Origin: Roseovarius salincola
GTDB taxonomy: Bacteria; Pseudomonadota; Alphaproteobacteria; Rhodobacterales; Rhodobacteraceae
DNA length: 64,000 bases
Assembly: GCF_026891095.1 (NCBI RefSeq)
Contig: NZ_JAPTNL010000012.1
Location: 1-64,000, forward strand
Direction: 5' to 3'
The translations under genes were made by a program, and so were the position numbers. The notes below the pieces were generated by a model. That model ran no database searches. It saw only the letters and a program-made list of their open reading frames with translations, and was not told the DNA's origin. Shown here piece by piece: positions 16,018 to 24,996 of this stretch (positions within the stretch are counted from its first letter, which is position 1; each line of letters starts with the position of its first letter).

Positions 16018-17731
16018 ATCCGAGCGATCCAGCACAGACGACACTCAGCCCAGTGACTATCCGCAACGGCCCCTTCGCAAGAAGCTGGCGACCGTCTCAT
16101 TTGGTGGCTCGCCTGCCTCGATGCAGGCCATGTGGAGTGATTGGGCCGTGCATTTCGCGATGGCACCCGACCTGCAACTCGACATGGTCAAGTCGGCAAG
16201 TGAGAGCTGGCTGCAATGGGCGCGATATGTCTCGATGGGTTGCCCGGATGACCCGGATCTGAAACCCACCGAACCAGCGAAAACTGACCGTCGGTTTCGA
16301 AGTGACGGATGGCGCCAACCTCCTTTCGCGGCGATGGCGCAAGGATTCTTGTTGTTCGAAGACCTGGCTGATCAGGCGACGCGAAACGTTCCCGGACTTG
16401 AACCGTCCAAAAAAGATTCGGTGGCCTTTGTCACGCGGCAGATTCTTGACGCCATGGCGCCGTCCAATTTCCCGGTCACGAATCCGGACGTTTTGGCCCG
16501 AACCTTGGCGACGGGCGGGGCGAATATCCATCATGGCCTGGAACGCGCATTTCGCGATATCAAGGACGGGCCGCACCCCGCCGGAAACAGCCAGGTCGGC
16601 AAGACCGTGGCGACCACACCAGGCAAGGTGGTGTATCGCAATCATCTGATCGAGTTGATCCAGTATGAGCCAACCACCGACACGGTGCATCCCGAACCCG
16701 TGCTGATCGTGCCGGCGTGGATCATGAAATATTACATTCTCGATCTCAGTCCCGAGAACTCTCTTGTGCGCTACCTGACCGCGCAGGGTTTTACGGTGTT
16801 CATGATCTCATGGCGCAACCCCACGGCAGAGGACGCGCATTATGGGATGCAGGATTACCTCGACCTCGGGCCGCGCGCGGCTTTGGACGTGATCGAAGGC
16901 CAGACAGGGGCCAAGAAAATCCACAGTGCCGGGTATTGTCTGGGCGGTACGCTTTTGTCGATTGCGGCGGCGGCCATGGCGCGTGATGGCGATGACCGGC
17001 TGGCTAGTATGACGCTCTTTGCCGCGCAGACGGATTTCAGCGAGCCGGGTGAGCTTAGCCTCTTCATCAACGAAAGCCAGGTGTCGTTCCTTGAGGACGT
17101 GATGCATGAACAGGGCTATTTGGACGCAAGCCAGATGATGAGCGCCTTTCAGATGCTGCGCTCGAACGACCTGATCTGGTCGCAGATGGTCCGCAAATAC
17201 CTGCTTGGCGAAGACGACGCGCCGATGAATGACCTCATGGCGTGGAATGCCGATACCACGCGCATGCCCGCGCGCATGCATTCGGAATACCTGCGGCACA
17301 TGTTCCTGAACAACGATCTTGCGGCGGGGCGCTATCATGTGGACGGGCATCACGTGTCGCTGCGGGATATCCGGCTGCCGGTATTTGCGGTTGGCACCGA
17401 GACCGACCATATCGCGCCGTGTACATCGGTCTTTAAGATTCACGCGCTAGGGCATGCCGATGTGACCTTTGCCCTGACCAACGGCGGGCACAACGCCGGT
17501 GTGCTGTCCGAGCCGGGCCATAAGCACCGCCATTACCGTATCCATACCGTCCGGGATAAGGACAAGGCCTTGTCGCCCGAGGATTGGATGGAGATGGCGC
17601 ATGTGCAAGACGGAAGCTGGTGGCCGGCCTGGGCGTCTTGGCTGGCCGACAATTCCGGGGCCAAGGGCAAGCCGCCCAAGATGGGCAAAGCCTTGGCCGA
17701 TGCGCCCGGCACCTATGTGTTTCAGGAGTAA
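16004..17731 (+). CDS. phaC: Poly(3-hydroxyalkanoate) synthase
   Basis: A 575-aa class-I-type PHA synthase that polymerises (R)-3-hydroxyacyl-CoA into storage polyester at the granule surface. The synthase box GYCLGG holds the catalytic cysteine at about residue 312. The alpha/beta-hydrolase acid and base are in VGTETDHIAP and TNGGHNAGVL, and the C-terminal tail PGTYVFQE is typical. The start at 16004 has GGCAGGA upstream. It is followed 5 bases later by a FabI-like reductase gene and then MaoC–Pta, forming one operon. Granule-associated partners such as phasin are not nearby. Confidence 0.92.
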   Translation: MKDFKSERSSTDDTQPSDYPQRPLRKKLATVSFGGSPASMQAMWSDWAVHFAMAPDLQLDMVKSASESWLQWARYVSMGCPDDPDLKPTEPAKTDRRFRSDGWRQPPFAAMAQGFLLFEDLADQATRNVPGLEPSKKDSVAFVTRQILDAMAPSNFPVTNPDVLARTLATGGANIHHGLERAFRDIKDGPHPAGNSQVGKTVATTPGKVVYRNHLIELIQYEPTTDTVHPEPVLIVPAWIMKYYILDLSPENSLVRYLTAQGFTVFMISWRNPTAEDAHYGMQDYLDLGPRAALDVIEGQTGAKKIHSAGYCLGGTLLSIAAAAMARDGDDRLASMTLFAAQTDFSEPGELSLFINESQVSFLEDVMHEQGYLDASQMMSAFQMLRSNDLIWSQMVRKYLLGEDDAPMNDLMAWNADTTRMPARMHSEYLRHMFLNNDLAAGRYHVDGHHVSLRDIRLPVFAVGTETDHIAPCTSVFKIHALGHADVTFALTNGGHNAGVLSEPGHKHRHYRIHTVRDKDKALSPEDWMEMAHVQDGSWWPAWASWLADNSGAKGKPPKMGKALADAPGTYVFQE

Positions 17732-17736
17732 TCCGC

Positions 17737-18510
17737 ATGTTGCCACGGAATGATTTTCTTAAAGGCAAGGTCGGTCTTGTCGTTGGTGTCGCCAATGAAC
17801 AGTCCATCGCGGCGGGATGCGCCGCGGCCTTTCACGCCTCGGGTGCGCAACTGTGTTTGACCTATCAGAACGACAAAGCACGCCTCTTTGTGCAACCGGT
17901 TGCCACTATGGTCGATGCCGAGTTGTTCCTGCCTTTGGATGTGACCGACATGGCCCAAAGCGATGCGGTGTTCGCCGCGATCAAAGAGAGATGGGGCAAG
18001 CTTGATTTCTTGCTGCACTCCATTGCCTATTGTCCGCGCGACGATCTGCATGGGCGCGTTGTCGACTGCTCTCAACAGGGGTTTGCGACGGCCATGGATG
18101 TTTCGGTGCATTCGCTGATCCGGCTTGCCAAGCGCGCCGAGCCGTTGATGGCGGATGGCGGCACGATCCTGACCGTGTCGTATCACGGGGCCGAGAAAGT
18201 GGTGGATCACTACAATATCATGGGGCCGGTCAAGGCCGCGTTGGAGGGGACAACCCGCTATCTGGCGGTTGAACTTGGCCGCAAGAAAATCCGCGTGAAC
18301 AGCCTTTCGCCGGGGCCTTTGGAAACCCGCGCGGCCTCGGGCATAGATCATTTCGACATGTTGATAGATGATGCGCGCACCCGCGCGCCCTTGCATCGCC
18401 TGACCACCATCGGGGAGGTGGGCGCGATGGCGGCCTGTCTGGTGTCGGATTTTGCCAGTTCGGTCAGTGGCAACACGGCTTATATTGATGGAGGGCATCA
18501 TATTGTCTGA
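17737..18510 (+). CDS. FabI-type enoyl-[ACP] reductase homologue
   Basis: A 257-aa atypical short-chain dehydrogenase of the FabI family, which reduces enoyl-thioesters with NAD(P)H. The cofactor region reads GVANEQSIAAG, and the catalytic YxxxxxxK is HYNIMGPVKAALE. The GGHHIV end matches FabI. The start at 17737 (MLPRNDFLKG) follows the phaC stop. Its place between phaC and a MaoC–Pta gene suggests a role in moving short acyl groups into or out of PHA rather than the main fatty-acid cycle, but that is inference. Confidence 0.85.
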   Translation: MLPRNDFLKGKVGLVVGVANEQSIAAGCAAAFHASGAQLCLTYQNDKARLFVQPVATMVDAELFLPLDVTDMAQSDAVFAAIKERWGKLDFLLHSIAYCPRDDLHGRVVDCSQQGFATAMDVSVHSLIRLAKRAEPLMADGGTILTVSYHGAEKVVDHYNIMGPVKAALEGTTRYLAVELGRKKIRVNSLSPGPLETRAASGIDHFDMLIDDARTRAPLHRLTTIGEVGAMAACLVSDFASSVSGNTAYIDGGHHIV

Positions 18511-19906
18511 TCCCGAACTGCTTGGGTTTATCGAGAACCGGCCGTTTGATGAGATCAAACTCGGCGACTCGGCCGAACTGGTGCGGACGCTGACCGCGCA
18601 GGACATCGACGCCTTTGCCGTTGTGTCCGGGGATGTGAACCCCGCCCATGTGGATGAAGAATTCGCCGAAGGTGATATCTTTCACAAGGTCATCGCGCAC
18701 GGGATGTGGGGTGGTGCCCTGATCTCGAACGTTCTGGGCACCCAATTGCCCGGCCCCGGCACGATTTATCTTGAACAGTCTTTGAAGTTCCTCAAGCCGG
18801 TCGGTGTCGGCGATACGGTTGTCGTGCGCGTGGAAGTGACAGAGCGCGACGAGGAAAAGCACCGCCTGACCTTGGCCTGCACCTGCACGAACGGCGATGG
18901 AAAGCCCGTGATCGAGGGCGTGGCCCGCGTCATCGCGCCGGACCGCAAGATACGCAGGCCCCGGATGACCATGCCCGATCTTGTCCTGCACAAACACGGC
19001 AAGGCCCATGGCGAAATGCTCGCCCGTGCGCAGGCGCTTGACCCGATGGCCACGGCGGTTGTGCATCCCTGTAACAAAGCCTCGCTTGAAGGGGCGCTGC
19101 AGGCCCGAGACCTTGGCGTGCTTGTCCCGATCCTCGTGGGCCCGGCGGCGCGCATCCGCAGCGTGGCAGAGGAAAACGATCTGGACATCACGGGGCTGGA
19201 GATCGTCGACACGCCCCACAGCCACGCCGCAGCAGAGGCGGCTGCCGATCTGGTCCGCACCGGTGCGGCGCGCGCCCTGATGAAAGGCGCGCTGCATACC
19301 GACGAGGTCATGTCCGCCGTTGTGTCCAGGACCGGCGGGCTGCGCACCGAGCGCCGGATGAGCCATGTCTACGTGATGGATGTGCCGACCTATCCCAAGC
19401 CGCTGATCATCACCGATGCCGCGATCAACATCGCACCTGATCTTGAGACCAAGGCCGACATCATCCAGAACGCCATCGACCTGGCCCGCGCCGTCGGCAA
19501 CGACCTGCCCAAGGTGGCGATCCTGTCGGCGGTCGAGACTGTCAACGCGCGCATGCAATCCACGATCGAGGCCGCAGCCCTTTGCAAGATGGCGGATCGC
19601 GGGCAGATCACCGGCGGGCTTCTGGATGGTCCCCTGGCCTTCGACAACGCGATCTCGATGCGTGCTGTCGCCACCAAAAGCATCGTGTCGCCTGTCGCGG
19701 GGCAGGCCGACATCCTTGTCGCGCCCGATCTTGAGGCGGGCAACATGATCGCCAAGCAATTGATGTACCTGGCCGGGGCTGAAGCCGCCGGTGTTGTTCT
19801 CGGCGCGCGTGTGCCGATCATCCTGACCAGCCGGGCGGATGATGCCAAGACCCGGCTCGCCTCGGCCGCGATTGCCGCGCTCTACAGCGCGGCCCAACGC
19901 CCGTGA
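18503..19906 (+). CDS. Bifunctional MaoC enoyl-CoA hydratase / phosphate acetyltransferase
   Basis: A two-domain protein of about 467 aa. Residues about 1–145 form an (R)-specific hotdog enoyl-CoA hydratase (DVNPAHVDEEFAEG, then HGMWGGALISNVLG). Residues about 165–467 form a phosphate acetyl/butyryltransferase (ALMKGALHTDEVMSAVV, DGPLAFDNAIS, LVAPDLEAGNMIAK). I choose TTG 18503 because GGAGGG lies 7 bases before it; an in-frame ATG at 18488 has no such site. It overlaps the fabI-like gene by 8 bases. Together these activities could supply (R)-hydroxyacyl-CoA to PhaC and exchange acyl-CoA with acyl-phosphate. Confidence 0.88.
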   Translation: MSDPELLGFIENRPFDEIKLGDSAELVRTLTAQDIDAFAVVSGDVNPAHVDEEFAEGDIFHKVIAHGMWGGALISNVLGTQLPGPGTIYLEQSLKFLKPVGVGDTVVVRVEVTERDEEKHRLTLACTCTNGDGKPVIEGVARVIAPDRKIRRPRMTMPDLVLHKHGKAHGEMLARAQALDPMATAVVHPCNKASLEGALQARDLGVLVPILVGPAARIRSVAEENDLDITGLEIVDTPHSHAAAEAAADLVRTGAARALMKGALHTDEVMSAVVSRTGGLRTERRMSHVYVMDVPTYPKPLIITDAAINIAPDLETKADIIQNAIDLARAVGNDLPKVAILSAVETVNARMQSTIEAAALCKMADRGQITGGLLDGPLAFDNAISMRAVATKSIVSPVAGQADILVAPDLEAGNMIAKQLMYLAGAEAAGVVLGARVPIILTSRADDAKTRLASAAIAALYSAAQRP

Positions 19907-20060
19907 CGGGGCTGTTAACGCGCAATGCCGGGTCGCCCTCTCTCAAATTCGGCCGTTAGGACAGCGCGCCGGAACCGCTGCTGCGCGTGTCCAGGCAGGT
20001 GGATGGCATTGGCGCGGCCGCGCGGTTGATCTTTCCCGGCGCGGTTCAGGCGGCCCCTCT
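19903..20060 (+). pseudogene. ackA: Decayed N-terminal fragment of acetate/propionate kinase (ackA)
   Basis: Reading from GTG 19903, which overlaps the Pta stop in GTGA, gives LLTRNAGSPSLKFGR, then an in-frame TAG, then VSRQVDGIGAAARLIFPG. These match the AckA opening (LNAGSSSLKF...) and the RGQVDGIG-type segment that follows in alphaproteobacterial kinases. The rest of the gene (over 300 codons) is missing, replaced by the convergent phosphoesterase gene. The right boundary is approximate. The operon seems to have lost its acyl-phosphate kinase. Confidence 0.7.
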
Positions 20061-20083
20061 CGCCGTGATCGATGGGGGGGCGA

Positions 20084-20866
20084 TCAACCCAGATCGTCTG
20101 CCGAAATCAGCAGGGTTCGGCACGCGCTCCCGATATCGTGCAGTATAGCGCCGGAGTGACCCGGTATGAACGTGATTCCTGCATTCATCCGAAGATCGAA
20201 ACCGACAGCATGAGAGGTGCCGGGGGCAATCGTGACCGGGTGCCCGGCAAACTGCCCCGTGATCATGCGGTGAACATGCCCGCAGGCGATCTGCACCGGG
20301 CCATCGTGGTCCCGCAACAGGCCCTCGAATCCCGGATTGGGGGCGAGGCCGATGGCATCCATCGCGGATATCCCCGTATCAACGGGCGGATGATGCATGA
20401 AGATCAGCACGGGACGGTGCCGCAGATCGCGCAGCGTCGCCTCCAGCCACGCCAGCGTCGCATCGGTCACTGCGCCATGGGCAGCCCCTTCAACCAGCGT
20501 ATCAAGGCCCAGGATGGTGACATCGTCCAGATCCTCGCGCCAGTTGATCGGGCCGTGGTCGGGCATCCAGCCCTCTTGCGCCGCAAAGGCGCGCATCGCC
20601 TCGCGACAATCATGATTGCCGGGGATGGCGCGCCATGGCAGCGCCACCTCGGCCATGATGTCGCGCAGGTGGTCATAGGCCCCCTTGCATCCCGTCTCCG
20701 TCAGGTCGCCCGAAATCACCAGCCGCTCCACCGGGCCGATGGCCGGCAACAGGCCCGCCAGCCCGGACAGCATTTGTCGGAGCGCCGCCGCCGTGTCGAT
20801 GGCGTCTTGGAAAAGCTGCCCTTCGGGCATGATGTGCAGATCGGAGATTTGCAGGATACGGGTCAT
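20084..20866 (-). CDS. Calcineurin-like metallophosphoesterase (CpdA/phosphodiesterase type)
   Basis: A 260-aa dinuclear-metal phosphoesterase with all class motifs: DLH (residues 9–11), GDLTE, PGNHD, HHPP and GHVHR. This set is typical of CpdA/GpdQ-like enzymes acting on cyclic nucleotides or glycerophosphodiesters. It is the last gene of the DeoR–Ugp-like operon, 7 bases after a permease gene. Hydrolysis of an imported phosphodiester inside the cell is the likeliest job. Length is normal and no signal peptide is seen. Confidence 0.88.
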   Translation of the reverse strand: MTRILQISDLHIMPEGQLFQDAIDTAAALRQMLSGLAGLLPAIGPVERLVISGDLTETGCKGAYDHLRDIMAEVALPWRAIPGNHDCREAMRAFAAQEGWMPDHGPINWREDLDDVTILGLDTLVEGAAHGAVTDATLAWLEATLRDLRHRPVLIFMHHPPVDTGISAMDAIGLAPNPGFEGLLRDHDGPVQIACGHVHRMITGQFAGHPVTIAPGTSHAVGFDLRMNAGITFIPGHSGAILHDIGSACRTLLISADDLG

Positions 20867-20873
20867 GGTGTCC

Positions 20874-21674
20874 TCATTTCACGCCTGCGGTCAGGAAGGC
20901 CTGCACGAATTGACGCTGGAATATCAGGAAGCAGATCAAAAGCGGTGCGATCACCATGACCGTGGCCGCCGAGATGACCGAGATATCGACGCCGTTCTCG
21001 GGCGCGCCGAAAAGCGACAGGCCCACCGTCAGCGGCCGGGTGGAGGGCGAGTTGGTGACGATCAGCGGCCAGAGGAAATTGTTCCAATGCGTCGCCACCG
21101 AGACAAGGGCATAGGCCAGATAGGTGGGGCGCGCGGCGGGCACATAGACCCGCCAAAGTACGCCCAATGTGCCGCAGCCTTCGACGCGGGCGGCCTCATC
21201 GAGATCCTTGGGGACGGATTTGAACGCCTGCCGCATCAGGAAGATGCCAAAGGCCGAGGCCATGTAGGGTGCGCCGATACCCATAATACTATCGAGCAGC
21301 CCCAAGGAGGCCGCGACCCGGTAGTTTTCGACAATAAGCACCTCGGGCAGGATGAAAAGCTGCATCAGCACGAGGATGAAAAGCGCATCGCGCCCACGAA
21401 ATACGGTCTGGGCGAAGGCGAACCCGGCCAGCGTGCACAGCAGGAACTGCCCTGCAAGGATCAGCGAGACCAGCATGAAGGTGTTGAGGAAATACCCAAA
21501 CCACGGCGCACCGGCCCAGGCGGTGCGGAAATTGTCGAGCGTGAGCGGCGCGGTCAGCCGGAAATTCACCGCATCGCTGACATCGTGAAACGCCGCCCAG
21601 AATGCAAAAAGCAGCGGCGAAATCCACAGAAGAGCCAGAAGGATCGCGGCGGCGGGTTCGATATAACGGATCAT
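20874..21674 (-). CDS. Carbohydrate-type ABC permease, UgpE-like
   Basis: A 266-aa inner-membrane permease with about six helices and an EAA loop reading LDEAARVEGCGTLGVLWRV. The C-terminal helices end in QAFLTAGVK. It overlaps the preceding permease gene by four bases. With the 21671 permease it forms the channel of an importer of the Ugp/CUT1 class, which carries glycerol-3-phosphate, glycerophosphodiesters or sugars. Confidence 0.88.
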   Translation of the reverse strand: MIRYIEPAAAILLALLWISPLLFAFWAAFHDVSDAVNFRLTAPLTLDNFRTAWAGAPWFGYFLNTFMLVSLILAGQFLLCTLAGFAFAQTVFRGRDALFILVLMQLFILPEVLIVENYRVAASLGLLDSIMGIGAPYMASAFGIFLMRQAFKSVPKDLDEAARVEGCGTLGVLWRVYVPAARPTYLAYALVSVATHWNNFLWPLIVTNSPSTRPLTVGLSLFGAPENGVDISVISAATVMVIAPLLICFLIFQRQFVQAFLTAGVK

Positions 21675-22564
21675 CGGTAATGCACCCGCCGGTCAAGAAC
21701 GAGGAACTGGAATGCCGCCAGCGCCCCCATCAGGGCCAGCACCAGCACAGTCATCGCTGCGGCTGATGGTCTGTCGAAATAGGCAAACGCGTTCTCCCAA
21801 ATGTAGTAGAGGATCAGTTTTGAGCTGTCGGATGGGCCGCCCTTCGTCAGGATGAACAGGTGGTCGATCAGCTTGACCGAGTTGATCATCGCGTTGACGA
21901 GGATGAACAGCGTGGTCGGCATCAGGAGAGGCAGCACGATCCGGCGGGTATAGGTCCAGCGGCTTGCCCCCTCGATCTCGGCGGCCTCTTTCAGGTCAGG
22001 CGGGATGGTCTGCAAAGCGGCAAGGTAGAAGATCATGAAGAACCCGGCCTCTTTCCAGATCGTCACCACGCAGATCGCCCAAAGCGCGGTTTCGGGCTCA
22101 CCCAGCCAGTTGACCGGCTGTGCTCCGAACAGAGCGCCGATCTGGTTCAGGATGCCGAAACTCGGCGTGTAGAAGAACAGCCACAGGTTCGCCGCCGCGA
22201 TCATCGGCAGCACGGTGGGCGTGAAGTAAGCGGTGCGGATGAAGCTGCGCGCAGGCAGTTTCGAGTTGGCCCAGAGCGCCATGATCAGCGCCAGCGCTAT
22301 GGAAGCCGGGATGGTGACAAGCGCGTAGAGGAGGTTGTTACCCGCCACCTGCCAGAAGGTCGGATCCTCGAAGAGGTATCGGTAATTCTCAAGCCCGACG
22401 AATTCCGCCGGATTGCGCCGGGTGCCGCGCGACCAGAGCGAGGTCACCATGGTGGCCAGCGACGGATAGAAGGCAAATGCCGTCAGCATGATGAGCGCGG
22501 GCGACAGCAAAAGCCAGCCGTGCAGGGCGCGGCGGCGGCGTTCCAGTGTGAAGGCGTCGGTCAT
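21671..22564 (-). CDS. Carbohydrate-type ABC permease, UgpA-like
   Basis: A 297-aa multi-helix permease. The EAA loop is LKEAAEIEGASRWTYTRRI, characteristic of CUT1/Ugp permeases. The start at 22564 (MTDAFTLERR) has GGAG upstream; codons further upstream lie in the strong hairpin between this gene and the binding-protein gene and are unlikely to be translated. It partners the UgpE-like subunit. Confidence 0.88.
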   Translation of the reverse strand: MTDAFTLERRRRALHGWLLLSPALIMLTAFAFYPSLATMVTSLWSRGTRRNPAEFVGLENYRYLFEDPTFWQVAGNNLLYALVTIPASIALALIMALWANSKLPARSFIRTAYFTPTVLPMIAAANLWLFFYTPSFGILNQIGALFGAQPVNWLGEPETALWAICVVTIWKEAGFFMIFYLAALQTIPPDLKEAAEIEGASRWTYTRRIVLPLLMPTTLFILVNAMINSVKLIDHLFILTKGGPSDSSKLILYYIWENAFAYFDRPSAAAMTVLVLALMGALAAFQFLVLDRRVHYR

Positions 22565-22578
22565 GAGGGTCTCCACGG

Positions 22579-22605
22579 CCGGGCCGGCTCCAGGAACCGG
22601 CCCGG
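22579..22605 (-). promoter_or_regulatory. Strong intra-operon hairpin after binding-protein gene
   Basis: CCGGGCCGG (22579–22587) and CCGGCCCGG (22597–22605) are perfect 9-bp inverted arms around a 9-base loop. It lies between the binding-protein gene and the first permease gene. There is no T-tract. It probably protects the upstream mRNA or thins transcription of downstream genes. Confidence 0.65.
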
Positions 22606-22624
22606 CACAGGGCATTGCAGGCGC

Positions 22625-23887
22625 TTACTTGTAGGCGCGCAGTTGACGTTCGGCGGCGGCCTGCGCCTCGGCCAGTGCTTCTTCGGGGCTCTTGTCGCCG
22701 GTCAGCGCAGATTGGATCGCGGCATTCAGGCCGTCACGCACACGCGCCGTCTCAAAGGTCGAGAATTCGGCAACGGCGTGCTCAAGCTGATCGCGCGCCA
22801 CGAGGGCGGGCGGGAATTCAGCCGTGTAGGCCTTGAGCGCCTCGGTCTCATAAGCGGCGGGCGAGACACCCATGTAGCCCGTCTCGATGGACCACTTCGC
22901 GGCTTGCTCGGGCGCGGTCATGAACTTGATGAGTTCAAGCGCGGCCTGTTTTTCCTCTTCGGTGGAGTCCTTGAAGAGGTAGAAATTGCCCCCTCCGGTC
23001 GGCGAGCCAAGACGCTCCTGCCCGGGCAGCATGGCAACGCCGAAATCGAACTCGGCATTGTTCTTGACCGCCGTCAGGTTGCCGGTGGAGTGCCACATCA
23101 TCGCAGTCTCACCCTCGAGGAAGGCTTGGCGCAGCGTGCCCCACTCCACGGTGCCCTCGGGCATGATGCCATGCTCGGTGGAGAGCGACTTCCAGTATTC
23201 GAGCGCCTCGATGGTATCGGGATCGTCGAAGTAGGTGGTCAGCCCGTCGTTTGACATCAGCTCCTGACCGTTCTGGATCCCCAGCGCCTGGAACATCCAG
23301 TAGGGATAGCCCGTCGAGGGGATCATCAACCCGTGATGGTCGTCGCTCGTCAGGGCTTTGCCCATCTCCACCAACTCGTCCCAGGTGGTCGGCGCGTTTT
23401 CCGGATCGAGCCCCGCCGCGCGGAACATGTCCTTGTTGTAGTAGGCGACGATGGTCGACCGCTGGAACGGCACGCCCCATGTCTGGCCCTCGATCTGGCC
23501 GTTGGCCATGAGCGCGGGGTAGAAGCTGCTCAGCCAGTCCTGCTCCGCCTCGGTCTCGATGACACTCTCGAAGGGCACGATCAGGTCTTGCTCGATCAGG
23601 TCATAGGCATCGATGGAAAACATCACGGCAAGCTGCGCCGGTTCGCCGGATTCGAGCGCCGCAAGCGATTTGATGCGCGTGTCATCATAGTTGCCGGCGT
23701 AGATCGCGTTGACGGTGATGTCGGGGTTTTGCGCCTCGAAATCGGCGACGATCCCATCGACCACTTCGGTCAGCGCGCCGCCGACGGCGATGGGGTAATA
23801 CATGGTCAATTCGGTCTCGGCCACGGCCGGATTGACGAGCGCGGTGGAGGCCGCCAATATGGCGGACACAGCAGTGAAACGGGTCAT
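22625..23887 (-). CDS. Extracellular solute-binding protein, UgpB-like
   Basis: A 420-aa periplasmic binding protein (family 1) with a Sec signal peptide (MTRFTAVSAILAASTALV, cleavage after PAVAE near residue 23). Residues such as YYNKDMFRAAGLDPENAP and SPTGGGNFYLFKDS are typical of Ugp/CUT1 binding proteins. The start codon overlaps the stop of the ATPase gene (ATGA). It should deliver the substrate to the UgpA/UgpE-like permeases. The linked phosphoesterase favours a phosphate-diester ligand, but sugars cannot be excluded. Confidence 0.9.
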   Translation of the reverse strand: MTRFTAVSAILAASTALVNPAVAETELTMYYPIAVGGALTEVVDGIVADFEAQNPDITVNAIYAGNYDDTRIKSLAALESGEPAQLAVMFSIDAYDLIEQDLIVPFESVIETEAEQDWLSSFYPALMANGQIEGQTWGVPFQRSTIVAYYNKDMFRAAGLDPENAPTTWDELVEMGKALTSDDHHGLMIPSTGYPYWMFQALGIQNGQELMSNDGLTTYFDDPDTIEALEYWKSLSTEHGIMPEGTVEWGTLRQAFLEGETAMMWHSTGNLTAVKNNAEFDFGVAMLPGQERLGSPTGGGNFYLFKDSTEEEKQAALELIKFMTAPEQAAKWSIETGYMGVSPAAYETEALKAYTAEFPPALVARDQLEHAVAEFSTFETARVRDGLNAAIQSALTGDKSPEEALAEAQAAAERQLRAYK

Positions 23888-24996
23888 TTTGAGAGGTCCT
23901 CTTTGACTGTTCGGGTTGAAGTGGGGGCCCTATGGCCATCCTTGGGCGCGGGATTTTGGCGAATGCGCGCCTTTGGATTCTGCTGCGGCTCCTTTTCGAG
24001 GCTTCCGGTGACGGAGTCGAAAAGGAGCCGGTTTTCCTTGGGGATCATGACACCGACCGTCTGGCCGGGCTCAAACTTGGCCGGGCCCGGCAGGATCGCA
24101 GCCAGCCCTTCGGCGCCCGGATGCGAAAGCGCAAGCCGGGTTTCGCCGCCCAGATACTCGAAATCGTCGATCCGTGCGTCAAGATCGCCTTGACCGGCGG
24201 GCACAAGCGAGACGGTCTCGGGACGCATGCCTATGGTAAAAGCGCCCTCTTGCCCAAGCGCGGCAGCTTCGATCAGCGACATCGGCGGATCGCCTATGAA
24301 TTGCGCGGCGAAGGTGCTGGCCGGGCGCGCGTAGAGATCGGATGGCGTGCCGATCTGTTCGATGCGGCCCTCCCGCATCAGCACGACCTTGTCCGACAGG
24401 CTCATCGCCTCGCCCTGATCATGGGTCACGTAAACCACCGTCAGCGCCAGCTTGCGCGCCAGCGTCCGGATATCCCGGCGCACCGAGTGGCGCAGCTTGG
24501 CATCGAGGTTCGAAAGCGGCTCGTCCATCAGGCAAAGCGGCCGCTCCGCCACCGCCGCGCGGGCCAGCGCCACGCGCTGCCTTTGGCCGCCCGAAAGCTC
24601 GGAGGGTTTGCGCTGCTCCAGACCTTCCAGCCCTGTCATGGCAAGCACCTCTGACAGGCGTCGCTCCCGCTCGGCGCGCGATATCCGCCGCACCTTCAGT
24701 CCGAAAGTCACGTTCTCGGCCACGCTGAGGTGCGGAAAGAGCGCGTAGGACTGGAACACCATCGACAGGTTGCGTTGCGCGGCGGGCAGAGCTGTCACGT
24801 CGCGGCCATCAATCGTGATGCGCCCTGCCTGCGGCTGTTCGAGCCCCGCGATCAGGCGCAGCATCGTGGATTTGCCGCAGCCCGAGGGGCCGAGAATCGA
24901 CAGGAAGGCGCCCTGCTGAAGCTCAAGGCTGATATCTTGGACCCCGCCCTGTCCGTTCCATTGCCGGGTGAGGCTGTCGAGGCTCAGAAAACTCAT
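23884..24996 (-). CDS. ABC transporter ATP-binding protein, UgpC/MalK-like
   Basis: A 370-aa ATPase with Walker A GPSGCGKST, signature LSGGQRQRVALARAA, Walker B CLMDEPLSNLD and the switch histidine in YVTHDQGEA. The C-terminal OB/TOBE region ends in a lysine- and arginine-rich tail. It overlaps the regulator gene by one base (TGATG) and the binding-protein gene by four. This ATPase class can energise CUT1 importers. Confidence 0.92.
   Translation of the reverse strand: MSFLSLDSLTRQWNGQGGVQDISLELQQGAFLSILGPSGCGKSTMLRLIAGLEQPQAGRITIDGRDVTALPAAQRNLSMVFQSYALFPHLSVAENVTFGLKVRRISRAERERRLSEVLAMTGLEGLEQRKPSELSGGQRQRVALARAAVAERPLCLMDEPLSNLDAKLRHSVRRDIRTLARKLALTVVYVTHDQGEAMSLSDKVVLMREGRIEQIGTPSDLYARPASTFAAQFIGDPPMSLIEAAALGQEGAFTIGMRPETVSLVPAGQGDLDARIDDFEYLGGETRLALSHPGAEGLAAILPGPAKFEPGQTVGVMIPKENRLLFDSVTGSLEKEPQQNPKARIRQNPAPKDGHRAPTSTRTVKEDLSK

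Noticed and set aside
18464..19897. 477-codon minus-strand frame opposite the MaoC–Pta gene
   Set aside because: Shadow of a clearly recognised enzyme; no ribosome-binding site or motif.
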